In this document: positions 43,510 through 52,720 of the stretch, one piece after another | Layout: the number at the start of each line of letters is the position of its first letter | Numbering within the stretch: position 1 is the first letter of the stretch | Assembly (NCBI RefSeq): GCF_018070025.1 | Contig: NZ_JAGPYQ010000002.1 | Span: 620,001-684,000, forward strand | From: Streptomyces liliiviolaceus | GTDB lineage: Bacteria; Actinomycetota; Actinomycetes; Streptomycetales; Streptomycetaceae | DNA: 64,000 nt | Direction: 5' to 3' | Program-made: the position numbers and the translations under genes | Notes under the pieces: generated by a model | What the model was told of the DNA's origin: nothing | Database searches by the model: none | What the model saw: the letters and a program-made list of their open reading frames with translations, nothing else

Positions 43510-43537
43510 GCTTCGAAGCTAGCGCCGAAACGCTAGC
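43510..43537. promoter_or_regulatory. toxin-antitoxin operator
   Basis: GCTTCGAAGC (43510-43519) and GCTAGCG-N6-CGCTAGC (43518-43537) are perfect palindromes immediately upstream of the antitoxin ATG. Autorepression by the RHH antitoxin is inferred. Confidence 0.65.
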
Positions 43538-43561
43538 AAGGGCAAGAGGGGCCGAGCTCCC

Positions 43562-43583
43562 GGGCACCCCCCTAAGGGTGCCC
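43562..43583. terminator. hairpin in the antitoxin/ABC-transporter gap
   Basis: GGGCACCC (43562-43569) / GGGTGCCC (43576-43583), followed by CTTACAT. Could terminate readthrough toward the ABC genes or form part of their leader. Confidence 0.45.
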
Positions 43584-43621
43584 CTTACATGGACCCTGAG
43601 GTGACCGACCTGCGACGGAGG

Positions 43622-43652
43622 ACACCCGGCACTTCGGGGGGATACCGGGTGT
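43622..43652. promoter_or_regulatory. inverted repeat upstream of the ABC exporter operon
   Basis: ACACCCGG (43622-43629) and CCGGGTGT (43645-43652) with a 15-nt spacer, followed by ATCACACTAGGCT, which may hold the -10 box. Candidate operator for the macB/ftsX-like pair. Confidence 0.45.
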
Positions 43653-43711
43653 GCCCCGTATCACACTAGGCTCGCCCGCGGACATCGGAGTCCGACCACG
43701 GGGAGGCGGCC

Positions 43712-44632
43712 TTGTCCACAGCAGCTGCGGAGCGCGCCCTCGGGCGCACGGGCCCGGAGGAGACGGCGGCCCGCGCCCGGGGTCTGACGAAGGCCTACGG
43801 GTCGGGCGAGACGGCCGTGCTCGCCCTCGACTCGGTCGACGTGGACATCGCGCGGGGCCGCTTCACCGCGGTCATGGGTCCCTCGGGATCGGGGAAGTCC
43901 ACCTTGATGCACTGCCTGGCGGGGCTCGACTCCGTCTCGGCCGGACAGGTCTGGCTGGGCGACACCGAGATCACCGGGCTCAAGGAGCGTGAGCTGACCC
44001 GGCTGCGGCGGGACCGGATCGGCTTCATGTTCCAGTCGTTCAACCTGATTCCGACCCTGAACGCGGCGGAGAACATCACGCTGCCCATGGACATCGCCGG
44101 CCAGAAGCCCGACGAGAAGTGGCTGAACCAGGTCATCGACCAGCTCGGGCTGCGCGACCGTCTCAAGCACCGGCCCGCGCAGCTCTCCGGCGGTCAGCAG
44201 CAGCGGGTGGCCTGCGCGCGGGCGCTCGCCTCGCGCCCCGAGCTGATCTTCGCGGACGAGCCGACCGGCAACCTCGACTCACGCGCCGGCCTGGAGGTGC
44301 TCGGCTTCCTGCGGGACGCGGTCGACGAGCTGGGGCAGACCGTCGTCATGGTCACCCATGATCCCGGCGCGGCGGGCCACGCCGACCTGGTCCTCTTCCT
44401 GGGGGACGGGCGGATCGTGGACGAGATGGCCCGGCCGACGGCCGACGCGGTGCTGGAGCGCATGAAGAGGTTCGACACGGTCCGCGGGGCGTCGGAGTCC
44501 GAGGGGGACTCCGGGCCCGGCCGCAAGAACGTCCCCGCCCAGGGGACCGACCGGGACAGCGACCAGGACATCGACCAGAACAGCGACCACAAGAGCGTTC
44601 CGGACCAGGGCATCGCCCCCGACAGGGACTGA
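43712..44632 (+). CDS. ABC transporter ATP-binding protein (MacB/LolD type)
   Basis: 306 aa. Walker A GPSGSGKST, Q-loop FQSFNLIPTLNAAEN, signature LSGGQQQRVACARAL, Walker B LIFADEPTGNLD and H-loop VTHD are intact. Pairs with the FtsX-domain permease starting 11 nt later, the mechanotransmission class that exports lipoproteins, peptides or drugs or acts on cell-wall hydrolases. TTG start after GGGGAGG. The last ~50 residues are an Asp/Gln/Ser-rich tail (DRDSDQDIDQNSD) absent from standard members. Confidence 0.94.
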   Translation: MSTAAAERALGRTGPEETAARARGLTKAYGSGETAVLALDSVDVDIARGRFTAVMGPSGSGKSTLMHCLAGLDSVSAGQVWLGDTEITGLKERELTRLRRDRIGFMFQSFNLIPTLNAAENITLPMDIAGQKPDEKWLNQVIDQLGLRDRLKHRPAQLSGGQQQRVACARALASRPELIFADEPTGNLDSRAGLEVLGFLRDAVDELGQTVVMVTHDPGAAGHADLVLFLGDGRIVDEMARPTADAVLERMKRFDTVRGASESEGDSGPGRKNVPAQGTDRDSDQDIDQNSDHKSVPDQGIAPDRD

Positions 44633-44643
44633 GGCAGGCCGTC

Positions 44644-47211
44644 GTGCTGAAGGCGACACTCCGGAGTTTCCTCGCCCACAAGGGCCGGCTGCTGCTCTCG
44701 GCGCTGGCCGTCGTCCTGTCCGTGGCGTTCGTCGCGGGCAGCCTGATCTTCTCGGACACGGTCAGCCGGACCTTCGACCGGCTCTTCGCGTCCACCTCCG
44801 CCGACGTCACCCTGAGCCCGAAGGAGGATCTGGAGTCCCAGATACCCTCCGGTGCCGTCGAGACCGTGCCCACCAGCCTCGTGGACCGCATCTCGAAGAT
44901 CGACGGGGTCGCCCTCGCGCGTCCGGACGTCTCCGTCGAGAACGTCACCGTCGTCGACAAGGACAACGAGTCGGTGGGCCCGACCACGGGCGCGCCCACC
45001 ATCGCCGGCGACTGGTACGTCACCGACCGCAGCCCCGTGAAACTGACCTCGGGGCACGCGCCGCGCGGCCCCGGCGAGGCACTTCTCGACGCGGACACCG
45101 CCGACAAGAAGCACGTGGACATCGGCGATCCGCTGACCGTGATCGCACAGCCCGGGTCGTTCAAGGTGGAGGTCGTCGGCATCGCGACCTTCAAGACCAC
45201 CAACCCGGGCGCCGCACTCGTCTTCCTCGACCCGGCCGTCGCGGCGGACAAGCTGCTGGGCCGGGACGGGGTCGCCACCAGCGTCCAGGTGGACGCGGAC
45301 CAGGGAGTGACCGACGCTCAGCTCAAGCGGCGTATCGCCACCGAACTCGGTTCGGGCAGGTACGAGTTGGAGACCGCCGACGAGCAGGCCGAGTCGGCCG
45401 CGTCCCAGCTCGGCGGATTCCTCGACGTGATCAAGTACGTGATGCTCGGCTTCGCGGGGATCGCGGTGCTGGTCGGGGTCTTCCTGATCGTCAACACCTT
45501 CTCCATGCTGATCGCCCAGCGCACCCGCGAACTGGGCCTGCTGCGCGCGCTCGGCGCCGACCGCCGGCAGGTGCGCAGGTCCGTGCTCACGGAGGCGATC
45601 CTGCTCGGCCTGGTGGGCTCGACGCTCGGCCTCGCCACCGGTATCGGGCTCGCCTACGGGCTGATCAAGCTCATGAGCGTGTTCGGCATGAACCTGAAGA
45701 CCACCGAGATGGTCATCGGGTGGGGGACGCCCGTCGCGGCGTACGTCGTCGGGGTGGGCGTCACCTTCGTCGCGGCGTACCTGCCGGCCCGCCGGGCGGC
45801 CACGGTGTCGCCGATGGCCGCGCTGGCGGACGCCGAGATCGCCGGTGTGGGGCGGCCGTTGCGGGTACGGGCCGTAGTGGGCGCGATCGTCGGCGCGCTG
45901 GGCGCCTCCGCCCTCGTGGGCTGCGCGACCTCGACGGACACCTCGTCCGCCGCCTCGCTGCTGGGCCTCGGTGTCGTCCTCACCCTCGTCGCGACGGTGA
46001 TCGCGGGGCCGTTGCTGGTCCGTCCGGTGATCCGGGTCCTCGGCGGGTTCTTCCCCGCCGTGTTCGGTTCGGTCGGCCGGATGAGCCAGCGCAACGCGCT
46101 GCGCAACCCGCGTCGTACGGGCGCGACCGCGGCCGCCCTGATGGTGGGTCTCGCCCTGGTCGGCGGGATGTCCGTGGCGAGCGCGTCCATGACCAAGTCC
46201 TTCGACGAGCAGATCGACAAGACGCTGGGCGCCGACTTCGTGGTGCAGAACGCCAACTTCATGCCGTTCCCGCAGGAGATCACCGAGAAGGTGATGGCCA
46301 CGGAGGGCGCGGGGCTCGTCGTACGGCAGCGGTTCGCGCCGGTCGCCGTCCGGCTGCCGGACGGCGAGCGCGTCGAGACGACCGCGGCGGGCTACGACCC
46401 GGACCTCGACGACGTCGCCCGCATCACCTACGCCGAGGGGGACACGGCCACGGCGCTCGCGGACGGGAACATCGCGATGGACGCCGGTTTCGCCGAGGAC
46501 CACGACGTGCGGGTCGGCAGCACGATCCCCGTCGAGTTCCCCGGCGGGCGCACCACCGAGCTGAAGGTCGCCGCGCTCACCGACCAGGACGCCGCGGAGG
46601 GCTTCGGCACGCAGGGCGGGCTCTTCCTCGGCTTCGCCACCGTCGAGAAGTTCGTGCCGGGCGGCCAGGACTCCGCGCTGTACGTGAACGCGGCGTCGGG
46701 CGCCTCCGACGACGAGCTGCGCGCCGCCCTCGACAAGACGCTCGACCCGTATCCGCAGGTGCAGGTACGCGACCTGGCGGACTACAAGAAGCTGATCCAC
46801 GACCAGATCGCCGTGCTGCTCTACCTGGTGTACGCGCTGCTGGGGCTCGCGATCGTCATCGCGGTGCTCGGCGTGGTCAACACCCTCGCCCTGTCGGTCG
46901 TGGAGCGCACCCGCGAGATCGGACTGCTGCGCGCGATCGGTCTCGGCCGCCGGCAGCTGCGCCGGATGATCCGGCTGGAGTCGGTGGTGATCGCCGTGTT
47001 CGGCGCGGTCCTCGGGCTCGCGCTCGGCCTCGTGTGGGGCGTGTGCGTGCAGCAGGTCCTCGCCCTGCAGGGGATGAAGGCGTTCGCGATCCCGTGGACC
47101 ACGCTGGTCGCGGTCGTGGTGGGCTCGGCCGTCGTGGGCATCGTGGCGGCCCTGCTCCCGGCGCTGCGCGCGTCCCGTATGAACGTGCTGGCCGCCATCG
47201 CGCACGAGTGA
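44644..47211 (+). CDS. FtsX/MacB-like ABC transporter permease
   Basis: 855 aa. One N-terminal helix, then a large extracytoplasmic domain (~45-250). A first FtsX domain with four helices (IAVLVGVFLIVNTFSMLIAQRTRELGLLRALG) is followed by a second extracytoplasmic domain. A second FtsX domain (VNTLALSVVERTREIGLLRAIGLGRRQL) closes the protein. Repeated-module permeases of this type are common in actinobacteria. GTG start. Substrate unknown. Confidence 0.93.
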   Translation: MLKATLRSFLAHKGRLLLSALAVVLSVAFVAGSLIFSDTVSRTFDRLFASTSADVTLSPKEDLESQIPSGAVETVPTSLVDRISKIDGVALARPDVSVENVTVVDKDNESVGPTTGAPTIAGDWYVTDRSPVKLTSGHAPRGPGEALLDADTADKKHVDIGDPLTVIAQPGSFKVEVVGIATFKTTNPGAALVFLDPAVAADKLLGRDGVATSVQVDADQGVTDAQLKRRIATELGSGRYELETADEQAESAASQLGGFLDVIKYVMLGFAGIAVLVGVFLIVNTFSMLIAQRTRELGLLRALGADRRQVRRSVLTEAILLGLVGSTLGLATGIGLAYGLIKLMSVFGMNLKTTEMVIGWGTPVAAYVVGVGVTFVAAYLPARRAATVSPMAALADAEIAGVGRPLRVRAVVGAIVGALGASALVGCATSTDTSSAASLLGLGVVLTLVATVIAGPLLVRPVIRVLGGFFPAVFGSVGRMSQRNALRNPRRTGATAAALMVGLALVGGMSVASASMTKSFDEQIDKTLGADFVVQNANFMPFPQEITEKVMATEGAGLVVRQRFAPVAVRLPDGERVETTAAGYDPDLDDVARITYAEGDTATALADGNIAMDAGFAEDHDVRVGSTIPVEFPGGRTTELKVAALTDQDAAEGFGTQGGLFLGFATVEKFVPGGQDSALYVNAASGASDDELRAALDKTLDPYPQVQVRDLADYKKLIHDQIAVLLYLVYALLGLAIVIAVLGVVNTLALSVVERTREIGLLRAIGLGRRQLRRMIRLESVVIAVFGAVLGLALGLVWGVCVQQVLALQGMKAFAIPWTTLVAVVVGSAVVGIVAALLPALRASRMNVLAAIAHE

Positions 47212-47299
47212 CCGGCCCGGGACGGGCGACCCCGCCCCGGGAGCTGTCCGGATCGTGGAATTCCGTGTCCAGGTGCGGCACCCGTGATGGGATCGGCGC

Positions 47300-47725
47300 A
47301 TGAGTGATCTTCGGATACGGGCCGCCGTGCCCGACGACCTCGACGCCGTCCTCGCCTTCTGGCGGACCGCCGCCGAAGGGACCAGCATCAGCGACGACCG
47401 GGACGGCGTGGAGCGGCTGGTCGCCCGCGATCCCGAGGCGCTGATCCTCGCCGAGCGGGACGGTGAGCTGGTGGGCACGGTCGTCGCCGGTTTCGACGGC
47501 TGGCGCTGCCATCTGTACCGGCTCGCGGTGGACCCGGCCCGGCGCCGCCAGGGCATCGGCTCGGCGCTCCTGGCGGCGGCCGAGGACCGGTTCGTACGGC
47601 TCGGCGGACGCCGCGGCGACGCGATGGTGCTGGCCCGCAACGAAACCGCGCACCATGCCTGGCGTGCCGCGGGGTATGCGCCGGAGGAGCACTGGCGGCG
47701 CTGGGTCAAGCCGCTGGTCGAGTGA
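47300..47725 (+). CDS. GNAT-family N-acetyltransferase
   Basis: 141 aa. GNAT fold with acetyl-CoA pyrophosphate loop RRRQGIGSAL and preceding LYRLAVDP strand, and a C-terminal NETAHHAWRAAGY helix. Probably acetylates an amine on a small molecule or protein. Single gene, substrate unknown. Confidence 0.9.
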   Translation: MSDLRIRAAVPDDLDAVLAFWRTAAEGTSISDDRDGVERLVARDPEALILAERDGELVGTVVAGFDGWRCHLYRLAVDPARRRQGIGSALLAAAEDRFVRLGGRRGDAMVLARNETAHHAWRAAGYAPEEHWRRWVKPLVE

Positions 47726-47871
47726 CCCGCCCTCCAGGAAAGGCGTGAGCGTCCGCCCATGCGCGAGTCCCCCGACATCCGGCGCCGCGACGTCCGGCGC
47801 CCCGGCGTCCCACCGCGTCGACATCGCGCGCTTCCTCCGTACCTGCCCGATCATGGGACGGAGGTGACCCG

Positions 47872-49287
47872 ATGACCGAAGTACTCCTGCTGGCCGTGGC
47901 CGTGCTGCTCTCGCTGGCCTGCGGCGCCTTCGTCGCGGCCGAGTTCTCCCTGACCACGGTCGAACGCAGTCAGCTGGAACGGGCCGTCGAGCGCGGCGAG
48001 GTCGGCGCGGCGGGCGCCCTCAGGGCCGTCAAGAACCTCACCTTCCAGCTCTCCGGCGCCCAGCTCGGCATCACCGTCACCAATCTGGTCGTCGGCATGC
48101 TCGCCGAGTCGTCCGTCGCGAAACTGATCGCCGGGCCCCTCGAATCGGCCGGGGTGCCGAGTTCGGCGACCCCGTCGGTCGCGCTGGTGATCGGTACGGC
48201 CCTGTCGACGGTCTTCCTGATGGTCGTCGGCGAGCTGGTGCCCAAGAACTGGGCGATCTCCTCGCCGCTCGCCGTGGCCAAACGGGTGGCGACCCCGCAG
48301 CGCTGGTTCAGCGCGGTGTTCCGGCCGTTCATCTCGCACCTCAACAACACCGCCAACCGGGTCGTACGCCGCTTCGGTGTCGAGCCCGCCGAGGAGCTGG
48401 CCTCCGCGCGCGGACCGCAGGAGCTGGTCGCCCTGGCCCGGCACTCCGCGAAACTGGGCGCCCTGGAGGCGGACACCGCCGAACTGTTCGTCCGCACGCT
48501 GAACCTCGCCGACCTCACCGCGGAGAACGTCATGACACCGCGGGTCCAGGTCGTCTCCCTGGACGTCCAGGCGACCTGCGAGGACGTGGCGAACGCGACG
48601 CGGGCGACCGGCCTCTCGCGCTTCCCCGTCCACCGCGGCACCCTCGACTCGGTCGTCGGGGTCGCGCACATCAAGGACGTCATCGGCGTACCCGCGGACC
48701 GCAGGGCCCGTACGGCCGTGTCGCAGGTGATGCGCGAGCCCCTGCTCGTACCGGAGACGCTGACCGTCGAACGGCTCCTCGACCGGCTGTCCGGCAGACG
48801 CACGATGGCCGTCGTCATCGACGAGTACGGCGGCACCGCCGGGGTCGCCACCCTGGAGGACATCGTCGAGGAGGTCGTCGGCGAGGTGCGCGACGAGCAC
48901 GACCCGCACGAGACGCCCGACCTGGCCCCGGCCGGCACGGACGACGAGGGCCGCACGCTGTACTCGGCCGACGGCTCCGTACGCACCGACCGGCTCGCCC
49001 GCGTCGGGCTGCGCGCGCCCGACGGACCGTACGAGACGCTCGCGGGCCTCATGGCGACGGAGCTGGGGCGCATCCCCGTCGAGGGGGACACGGCCGAGGT
49101 CGCCGGGTGGCGGCTGGACGTGGTGGACGCGACGGGGCGGCGGGCCGCGCGGGTGCTGATGCACGCGCCGGCCGCCGCGGACACCCGCGCCGAGGCAAGC
49201 GGACCCCGGAAAGCCGGGCCGGGAGGGGCCGGAACCGAAGAGGCCGGAGCCGAAGGGACCGGATCCGAGGGAGGGCGGGGGCGATGA
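47872..49287 (+). CDS. CNNM/CorC-type transporter with CBS pair (hemolysin C-like)
   Basis: 471 aa. N-terminal CNNM (DUF21) membrane domain (LSGAQLGITVTNLVVGMLAE, VVGELVPKNWAI), a CBS pair (residues ~215-330: TAENVMTPR, VVGVAHIKDVI, VVIDEYGGTAGVATLEDIVEE) and a C-terminal CorC domain, then a Gly/Glu-rich tail. Family members move or sense Mg2+. Overlaps the next, paralogous gene by 4 nt (ATGA). Confidence 0.92.
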   Translation: MTEVLLLAVAVLLSLACGAFVAAEFSLTTVERSQLERAVERGEVGAAGALRAVKNLTFQLSGAQLGITVTNLVVGMLAESSVAKLIAGPLESAGVPSSATPSVALVIGTALSTVFLMVVGELVPKNWAISSPLAVAKRVATPQRWFSAVFRPFISHLNNTANRVVRRFGVEPAEELASARGPQELVALARHSAKLGALEADTAELFVRTLNLADLTAENVMTPRVQVVSLDVQATCEDVANATRATGLSRFPVHRGTLDSVVGVAHIKDVIGVPADRRARTAVSQVMREPLLVPETLTVERLLDRLSGRRTMAVVIDEYGGTAGVATLEDIVEEVVGEVRDEHDPHETPDLAPAGTDDEGRTLYSADGSVRTDRLARVGLRAPDGPYETLAGLMATELGRIPVEGDTAEVAGWRLDVVDATGRRAARVLMHAPAAADTRAEASGPRKAGPGGAGTEEAGAEGTGSEGGRGR

Positions 49288-50297
49288 CAGCCGTACAACT
49301 GCTGATCGGTCTGGCGACGCTGGTCGTGAACGCCTTCTTCGTGGCGGCCGAGTTCGCGTTGATCTCCGTACGCCGCAGCCAGATCGAGCCGTACGCGGAG
49401 GCGGGAGAGCGGCGGGCGCGCAGTGTGGTGTGGGGTCTGGAGCACGTGTCCGCGCTGATGGCGGCCGCACAGCTCGGCATCACGCTGTGCACGCTGGTCC
49501 TGGGTGTGGTCGCCGAGCCCGCCATCGCGCATCTGCTGGAGCCGGTCTTCCACGCGATGGGGCTGTCGACCGGCACCGGGCACGCGATCTCGTTCGTGAT
49601 CGCGCTCGCCGCGGCCACGTATCTGCACATGCTGCTCGGCGAGATGGTGCCGAAGAACATCGCGCTGGCCGAACCGGTGCGTACGGCGCTGCTGCTCGGG
49701 CCGCCGCTGGTCGCCCTGTCGCGGGCGCTGCGGCCGGTGATCTTCACGGTGAACGCGTTCGCCAACTGGCTGCTGAAACTGCTGCGCGTCGAGGTCCGGG
49801 ACGAGGTGTCCGCGACCTTCTCCGACACGGAGCTGGCCCGCCTGGTGAAGGACTCCGGCGAGGCGGGGCTCATCGACGACCGTGCCCAGGAGCGGCTGCA
49901 CGACGCCCTGGAACTGGGGCGGCGGCCGGTGCGGGACGTGGTGCTGCCGCGGGAAAGTGTGGTCTACGCGCGCGTGGGCGTCACTCCCGAGCAGTTGGAG
50001 GCCCTGTCCGCCGAGTCCGGGTTCTCCCGCTTCCCCGTGGTGGACGACGGTCTGCGGATCGTGGGCTACCTGCACGTCAAGGACGCCCTGGACGCGATGC
50101 CGCGCGATCTGCCGTTCCAGGTGCGGGACATGCGGTCCATCGCCCGGGTCCGGGAGAGCACGCCGCTCGACGACGTCCTGACGGCGATGCGGCGCGGCCG
50201 TACGCATCTGGCGGCGGTGCTCGGCGCGGACGGGCGGCTGGCCGGGATGGTGACGATGGAGGACGTGCTGAGGGAGCTGTTCGGCCAGTCGGCGTGA
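49284..50297 (+). CDS. CNNM/CBS transporter paralogue lacking CorC domain
   Basis: 337 aa. Same CNNM domain (AAQLGITLCTLVLGVVAEPAI, LLGEMVPKNIAL) and CBS pair (VRDVVLPRESVV, GYLHVKDALDA, TMEDVLRELFG) as its upstream neighbour but it ends after the CBS pair. The two overlap and likely form a heteromeric Mg2+-linked transporter. ATG start. Confidence 0.92.
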   Translation: MTAVQLLIGLATLVVNAFFVAAEFALISVRRSQIEPYAEAGERRARSVVWGLEHVSALMAAAQLGITLCTLVLGVVAEPAIAHLLEPVFHAMGLSTGTGHAISFVIALAAATYLHMLLGEMVPKNIALAEPVRTALLLGPPLVALSRALRPVIFTVNAFANWLLKLLRVEVRDEVSATFSDTELARLVKDSGEAGLIDDRAQERLHDALELGRRPVRDVVLPRESVVYARVGVTPEQLEALSAESGFSRFPVVDDGLRIVGYLHVKDALDAMPRDLPFQVRDMRSIARVRESTPLDDVLTAMRRGRTHLAAVLGADGRLAGMVTMEDVLRELFGQSA

Positions 50298-50387
50298 TCC
50301 CGCGTCCCCCGCATCCAGCGGTCGCGTCCGCGGCCCCGCCGCGCGGCAGACCGGTGGGTATGTGCACGCGCTATCATTTCTTCCGCC

Positions 50388-51179
50388 ATGCAGACGAATG
50401 CCACCTTCACCAGCCTTGTCGCGGTCGGCGACTCCTTCACCGAGGGCATGTCGGACCGCCTTCCCGACGGTACGTACCGGGGCTGGGCGGACCTCCTCGC
50501 GGCCCGGATGGCCGCGCAGACGCCCGGCTTCCGCTACGCCAACCTCGCGGTGCGCGGCAAGCTCATCGGACAGATCGTCGCCGAGCAGGTGGACGCCGCG
50601 GTGGCCATGCAGCCCGACGTGATCACGCTGGTCGGCGGCCTCAACGACACCCTGCGGCCCAAGGTCGACATGGTGCGCGTCCGCGGACTCCTGGAGGAGG
50701 CCGTGGAGCGGCTCGCCCCGGCCTGCAAGCAGCTCGTCCTGATGCGCAGCCCCGGCCGCCAGGGCCCGGTCATGGAGCGGTTCCGCCCCCGTATGGAGGA
50801 GCTGTTCGTCTGCATCGACGACCTCGCCGTCCGCCACGGCGCGCTCGTGGTCGACCTCTACGGAGCGCGGTCCCTGGGCGACCCGCGCATGTGGGACGTG
50901 GACCGGCTGCATCTGACGGCCGAGGGGCACCGCCGGGTCGCCGAAGCGGTGTGGCAGGCGCTCGGGCACGCGGCGGAGGACGCCGAGTGGGGCACCCCGA
51001 TGCCGCCCACCGCCCCGCCCGGCTGGGTCGCCCGCAGGACCGCCGACGCGCGCTTCGCCCGCCAGTACCTCCTGCCGTGGATCGGCCGCAGGCTGACCGG
51101 CCGCTCGTCGGGCGACGGCCGTGCGCCCAAACGCCCGGAACTGCTGCCGTACGAGGAGTACAAGGGGTCCGTGGAGTAG
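50388..51179 (+). CDS. SGNH/GDSL-family hydrolase
   Basis: 263 aa. Block I VAVGDSFTEGM (catalytic Ser), block III GGLND, block V DRLHLTAEGH (Asp and His). No signal peptide, so an intracellular esterase or lipase-like hydrolase. No Shine-Dalgarno; TATCAT at 50372-50377 ends 10 nt before the ATG, suggesting a near-leaderless mRNA. The tail is basic and Pro-rich. Substrate unknown. Confidence 0.9.
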   Translation: MQTNATFTSLVAVGDSFTEGMSDRLPDGTYRGWADLLAARMAAQTPGFRYANLAVRGKLIGQIVAEQVDAAVAMQPDVITLVGGLNDTLRPKVDMVRVRGLLEEAVERLAPACKQLVLMRSPGRQGPVMERFRPRMEELFVCIDDLAVRHGALVVDLYGARSLGDPRMWDVDRLHLTAEGHRRVAEAVWQALGHAAEDAEWGTPMPPTAPPGWVARRTADARFARQYLLPWIGRRLTGRSSGDGRAPKRPELLPYEEYKGSVE

Positions 51180-51188
51180 ACGTCCCTG

Positions 51189-51215
51189 GAGCGGGCGACC
51201 GCCACCGGCCCGCTC
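51189..51215 (+). terminator. hairpin after SGNH hydrolase gene
   Basis: GAGCGGGC (51189-51196) / GCCCGCTC (51208-51215), 11-nt loop, 9 bp after the stop codon. Confidence 0.55.
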
Positions 51216-51266
51216 TCGTAGGTTCCGACGAACGGGCCCGTGGCGCCGGCCTGCAGGAACCGCCAG

Positions 51267-51272
51267 TAGAAT
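51267..51272 (+). promoter_or_regulatory. -10 box for leaderless purB
   Basis: TAGAAT lies 8 nt before the GTG start, placing the transcript 5' end at or next to the start codon. No Shine-Dalgarno is present; the nearest AGGAA is more than 20 nt away. Confidence 0.55.
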
Positions 51273-51280
51273 CCGTACAC

Positions 51281-52720
51281 GTGACTGCGCCCGCAAAGCC
51301 CCGTATCCCGAACGTCCTCGCCGGCCGCTACGCCTCGGCCGAGCTCGCCACCCTGTGGTCCCCCGAGCAGAAGGTGCGCCTGGAGCGCCAGCTGTGGCTC
51401 GCCGTGCTGCGGGCCCAGAAGGACCTCGGGATCGAGGTGCCCGACGCCGCGCTCGCCGACTACGAGCGGGTCCTCGACCAGGTCGACCTGGCCTCGATCG
51501 CCGAGCGCGAGAAGGTCACGCGGCACGACGTGAAGGCGCGGATCGAGGAGTTCAACGACCTCGCCGGGCACGAGCACGTCCACAAGGGCATGACGTCCCG
51601 CGACCTCACCGAGAACGTCGAGCAGCTGCAGATCCGGCTCTCCCTGGAGCTGGTGCGCGACCGCACGGTGGCCGTCCTCGCGCGCCTGGGCAGGCTCGCG
51701 GGCGAGTACGGCGAGCTGGTCATGGCGGGCCGCTCCCACAACGTGGCGGCGCAGGCGACGACCCTCGGCAAGCGGTTCGCGACCGCCGCCGACGAACTGC
51801 TCGTCGCGCACGGCCGGGTCGAGGAACTGCTCGCCCGCTACCCGCTGCGCGGCATCAAGGGCCCGGTGGGCACGGCCCAGGACATGCTCGACCTGCTGGG
51901 CGGGGACGCGGCGAAGCTCGCCGACCTGGAGCAGCGGATCGCCGGGCACCTCGGCTTCTCGCAGGCCTTCACGTCGGTGGGCCAGGTCTACCCGCGCTCG
52001 CTGGACTACGAGGTCGTGACCGCGCTGGTGCAGATCGCCGCGGCCCCCTCGTCGACCGCCAAGACGATCCGGCTGATGGCCGGGCACGAGCTGGTGACCG
52101 AGGGCTTCAAGCCGGGCCAGGTCGGTTCCTCGGCGATGCCGCACAAGATGAACACCCGCTCCTGCGAGCGCGTCAACGGCCTGATGGTGATCCTGCGCGG
52201 CTACGCCTCGATGACGGGCGAGCTGGCGGGCGACCAGTGGAACGAGGGCGACGTGTCCTGCTCGGTGGTGCGCCGGGTCGCACTGCCGGACGCGTTCTTC
52301 GCGCTGGACGGCCTGCTGGAGACGTTCCTCACCGTCCTCGACGAGTTCGGCGCGTTCCCGGCGGTCGTGGCGCGCGAGCTGGACCGCTACCTGCCGTTCC
52401 TCGCGACGACCAAGGTCCTGATGGGCGCGGTGCGCGCGGGTGTCGGCCGTGAGGTCGCGCACGAGGCCATCAAGGAGAACGCCGTCGCCTCCGCCCTCGC
52501 CATGCGGGAGCAGGGCACCGAGCGCAACGAGCTGCTGGACAAGCTCGCCGCCGACGAACGCCTCCCGCTCGACCGCGCCCAGCTCGACGCGCTGATGGCC
52601 GACAAGCTGTCCTTCACGGGCGCCGCCGCCGACCAGGTGGCCGCGGTCGTCGCGCGCGTCGAGGAGATCCTGAAGCAGCACCCGGAGGCCGCGGGCTACA
52701 CGCCGGGGGCGATCCTCTGA
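51281..52720 (+). CDS. purB: adenylosuccinate lyase
   Basis: Purine-biosynthesis enzyme that releases fumarate from SAICAR and adenylosuccinate. 479 aa of the fumarase/aspartase superfamily, with signature SSAMPHKMN (catalytic Ser loop), GMTSRDLTENV and AGRSHNVAAQATTLGKRF (His general acid region). GTG start that appears leaderless. The following mug gene begins in its stop codon. Confidence 0.95.
   Translation: MTAPAKPRIPNVLAGRYASAELATLWSPEQKVRLERQLWLAVLRAQKDLGIEVPDAALADYERVLDQVDLASIAEREKVTRHDVKARIEEFNDLAGHEHVHKGMTSRDLTENVEQLQIRLSLELVRDRTVAVLARLGRLAGEYGELVMAGRSHNVAAQATTLGKRFATAADELLVAHGRVEELLARYPLRGIKGPVGTAQDMLDLLGGDAAKLADLEQRIAGHLGFSQAFTSVGQVYPRSLDYEVVTALVQIAAAPSSTAKTIRLMAGHELVTEGFKPGQVGSSAMPHKMNTRSCERVNGLMVILRGYASMTGELAGDQWNEGDVSCSVVRRVALPDAFFALDGLLETFLTVLDEFGAFPAVVARELDRYLPFLATTKVLMGAVRAGVGREVAHEAIKENAVASALAMREQGTERNELLDKLAADERLPLDRAQLDALMADKLSFTGAAADQVAAVVARVEEILKQHPEAAGYTPGAIL

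Noticed and set aside
43234..43537. Mobile element boundary at the toxin-antitoxin genes
   Set aside because: No integrase, transposase, tRNA or long terminal repeat nearby, and base composition is ordinary.
44194..47778. 1194-codon open frame on the minus strand opposite the ABC transporter genes
   Set aside because: It is an antisense shadow of high-GC coding sequence. It covers parts of three well-supported plus-strand genes and has no domain pattern or Shine-Dalgarno.
47970..51296. 1108-codon minus-strand open frame over the CNNM/CBS and SGNH genes
   Set aside because: Same reason: Arg/Gly/Pro-rich low-complexity translation and no family motifs, opposite clear genes.
49430..52720. Apparent long fusion of an Arg-rich protein with PurB
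   Set aside because: The frame merely stays open upstream. The purB start at GTG 51281 has its own -10 box and family N-terminus, and the upstream part is out of frame with two real genes.
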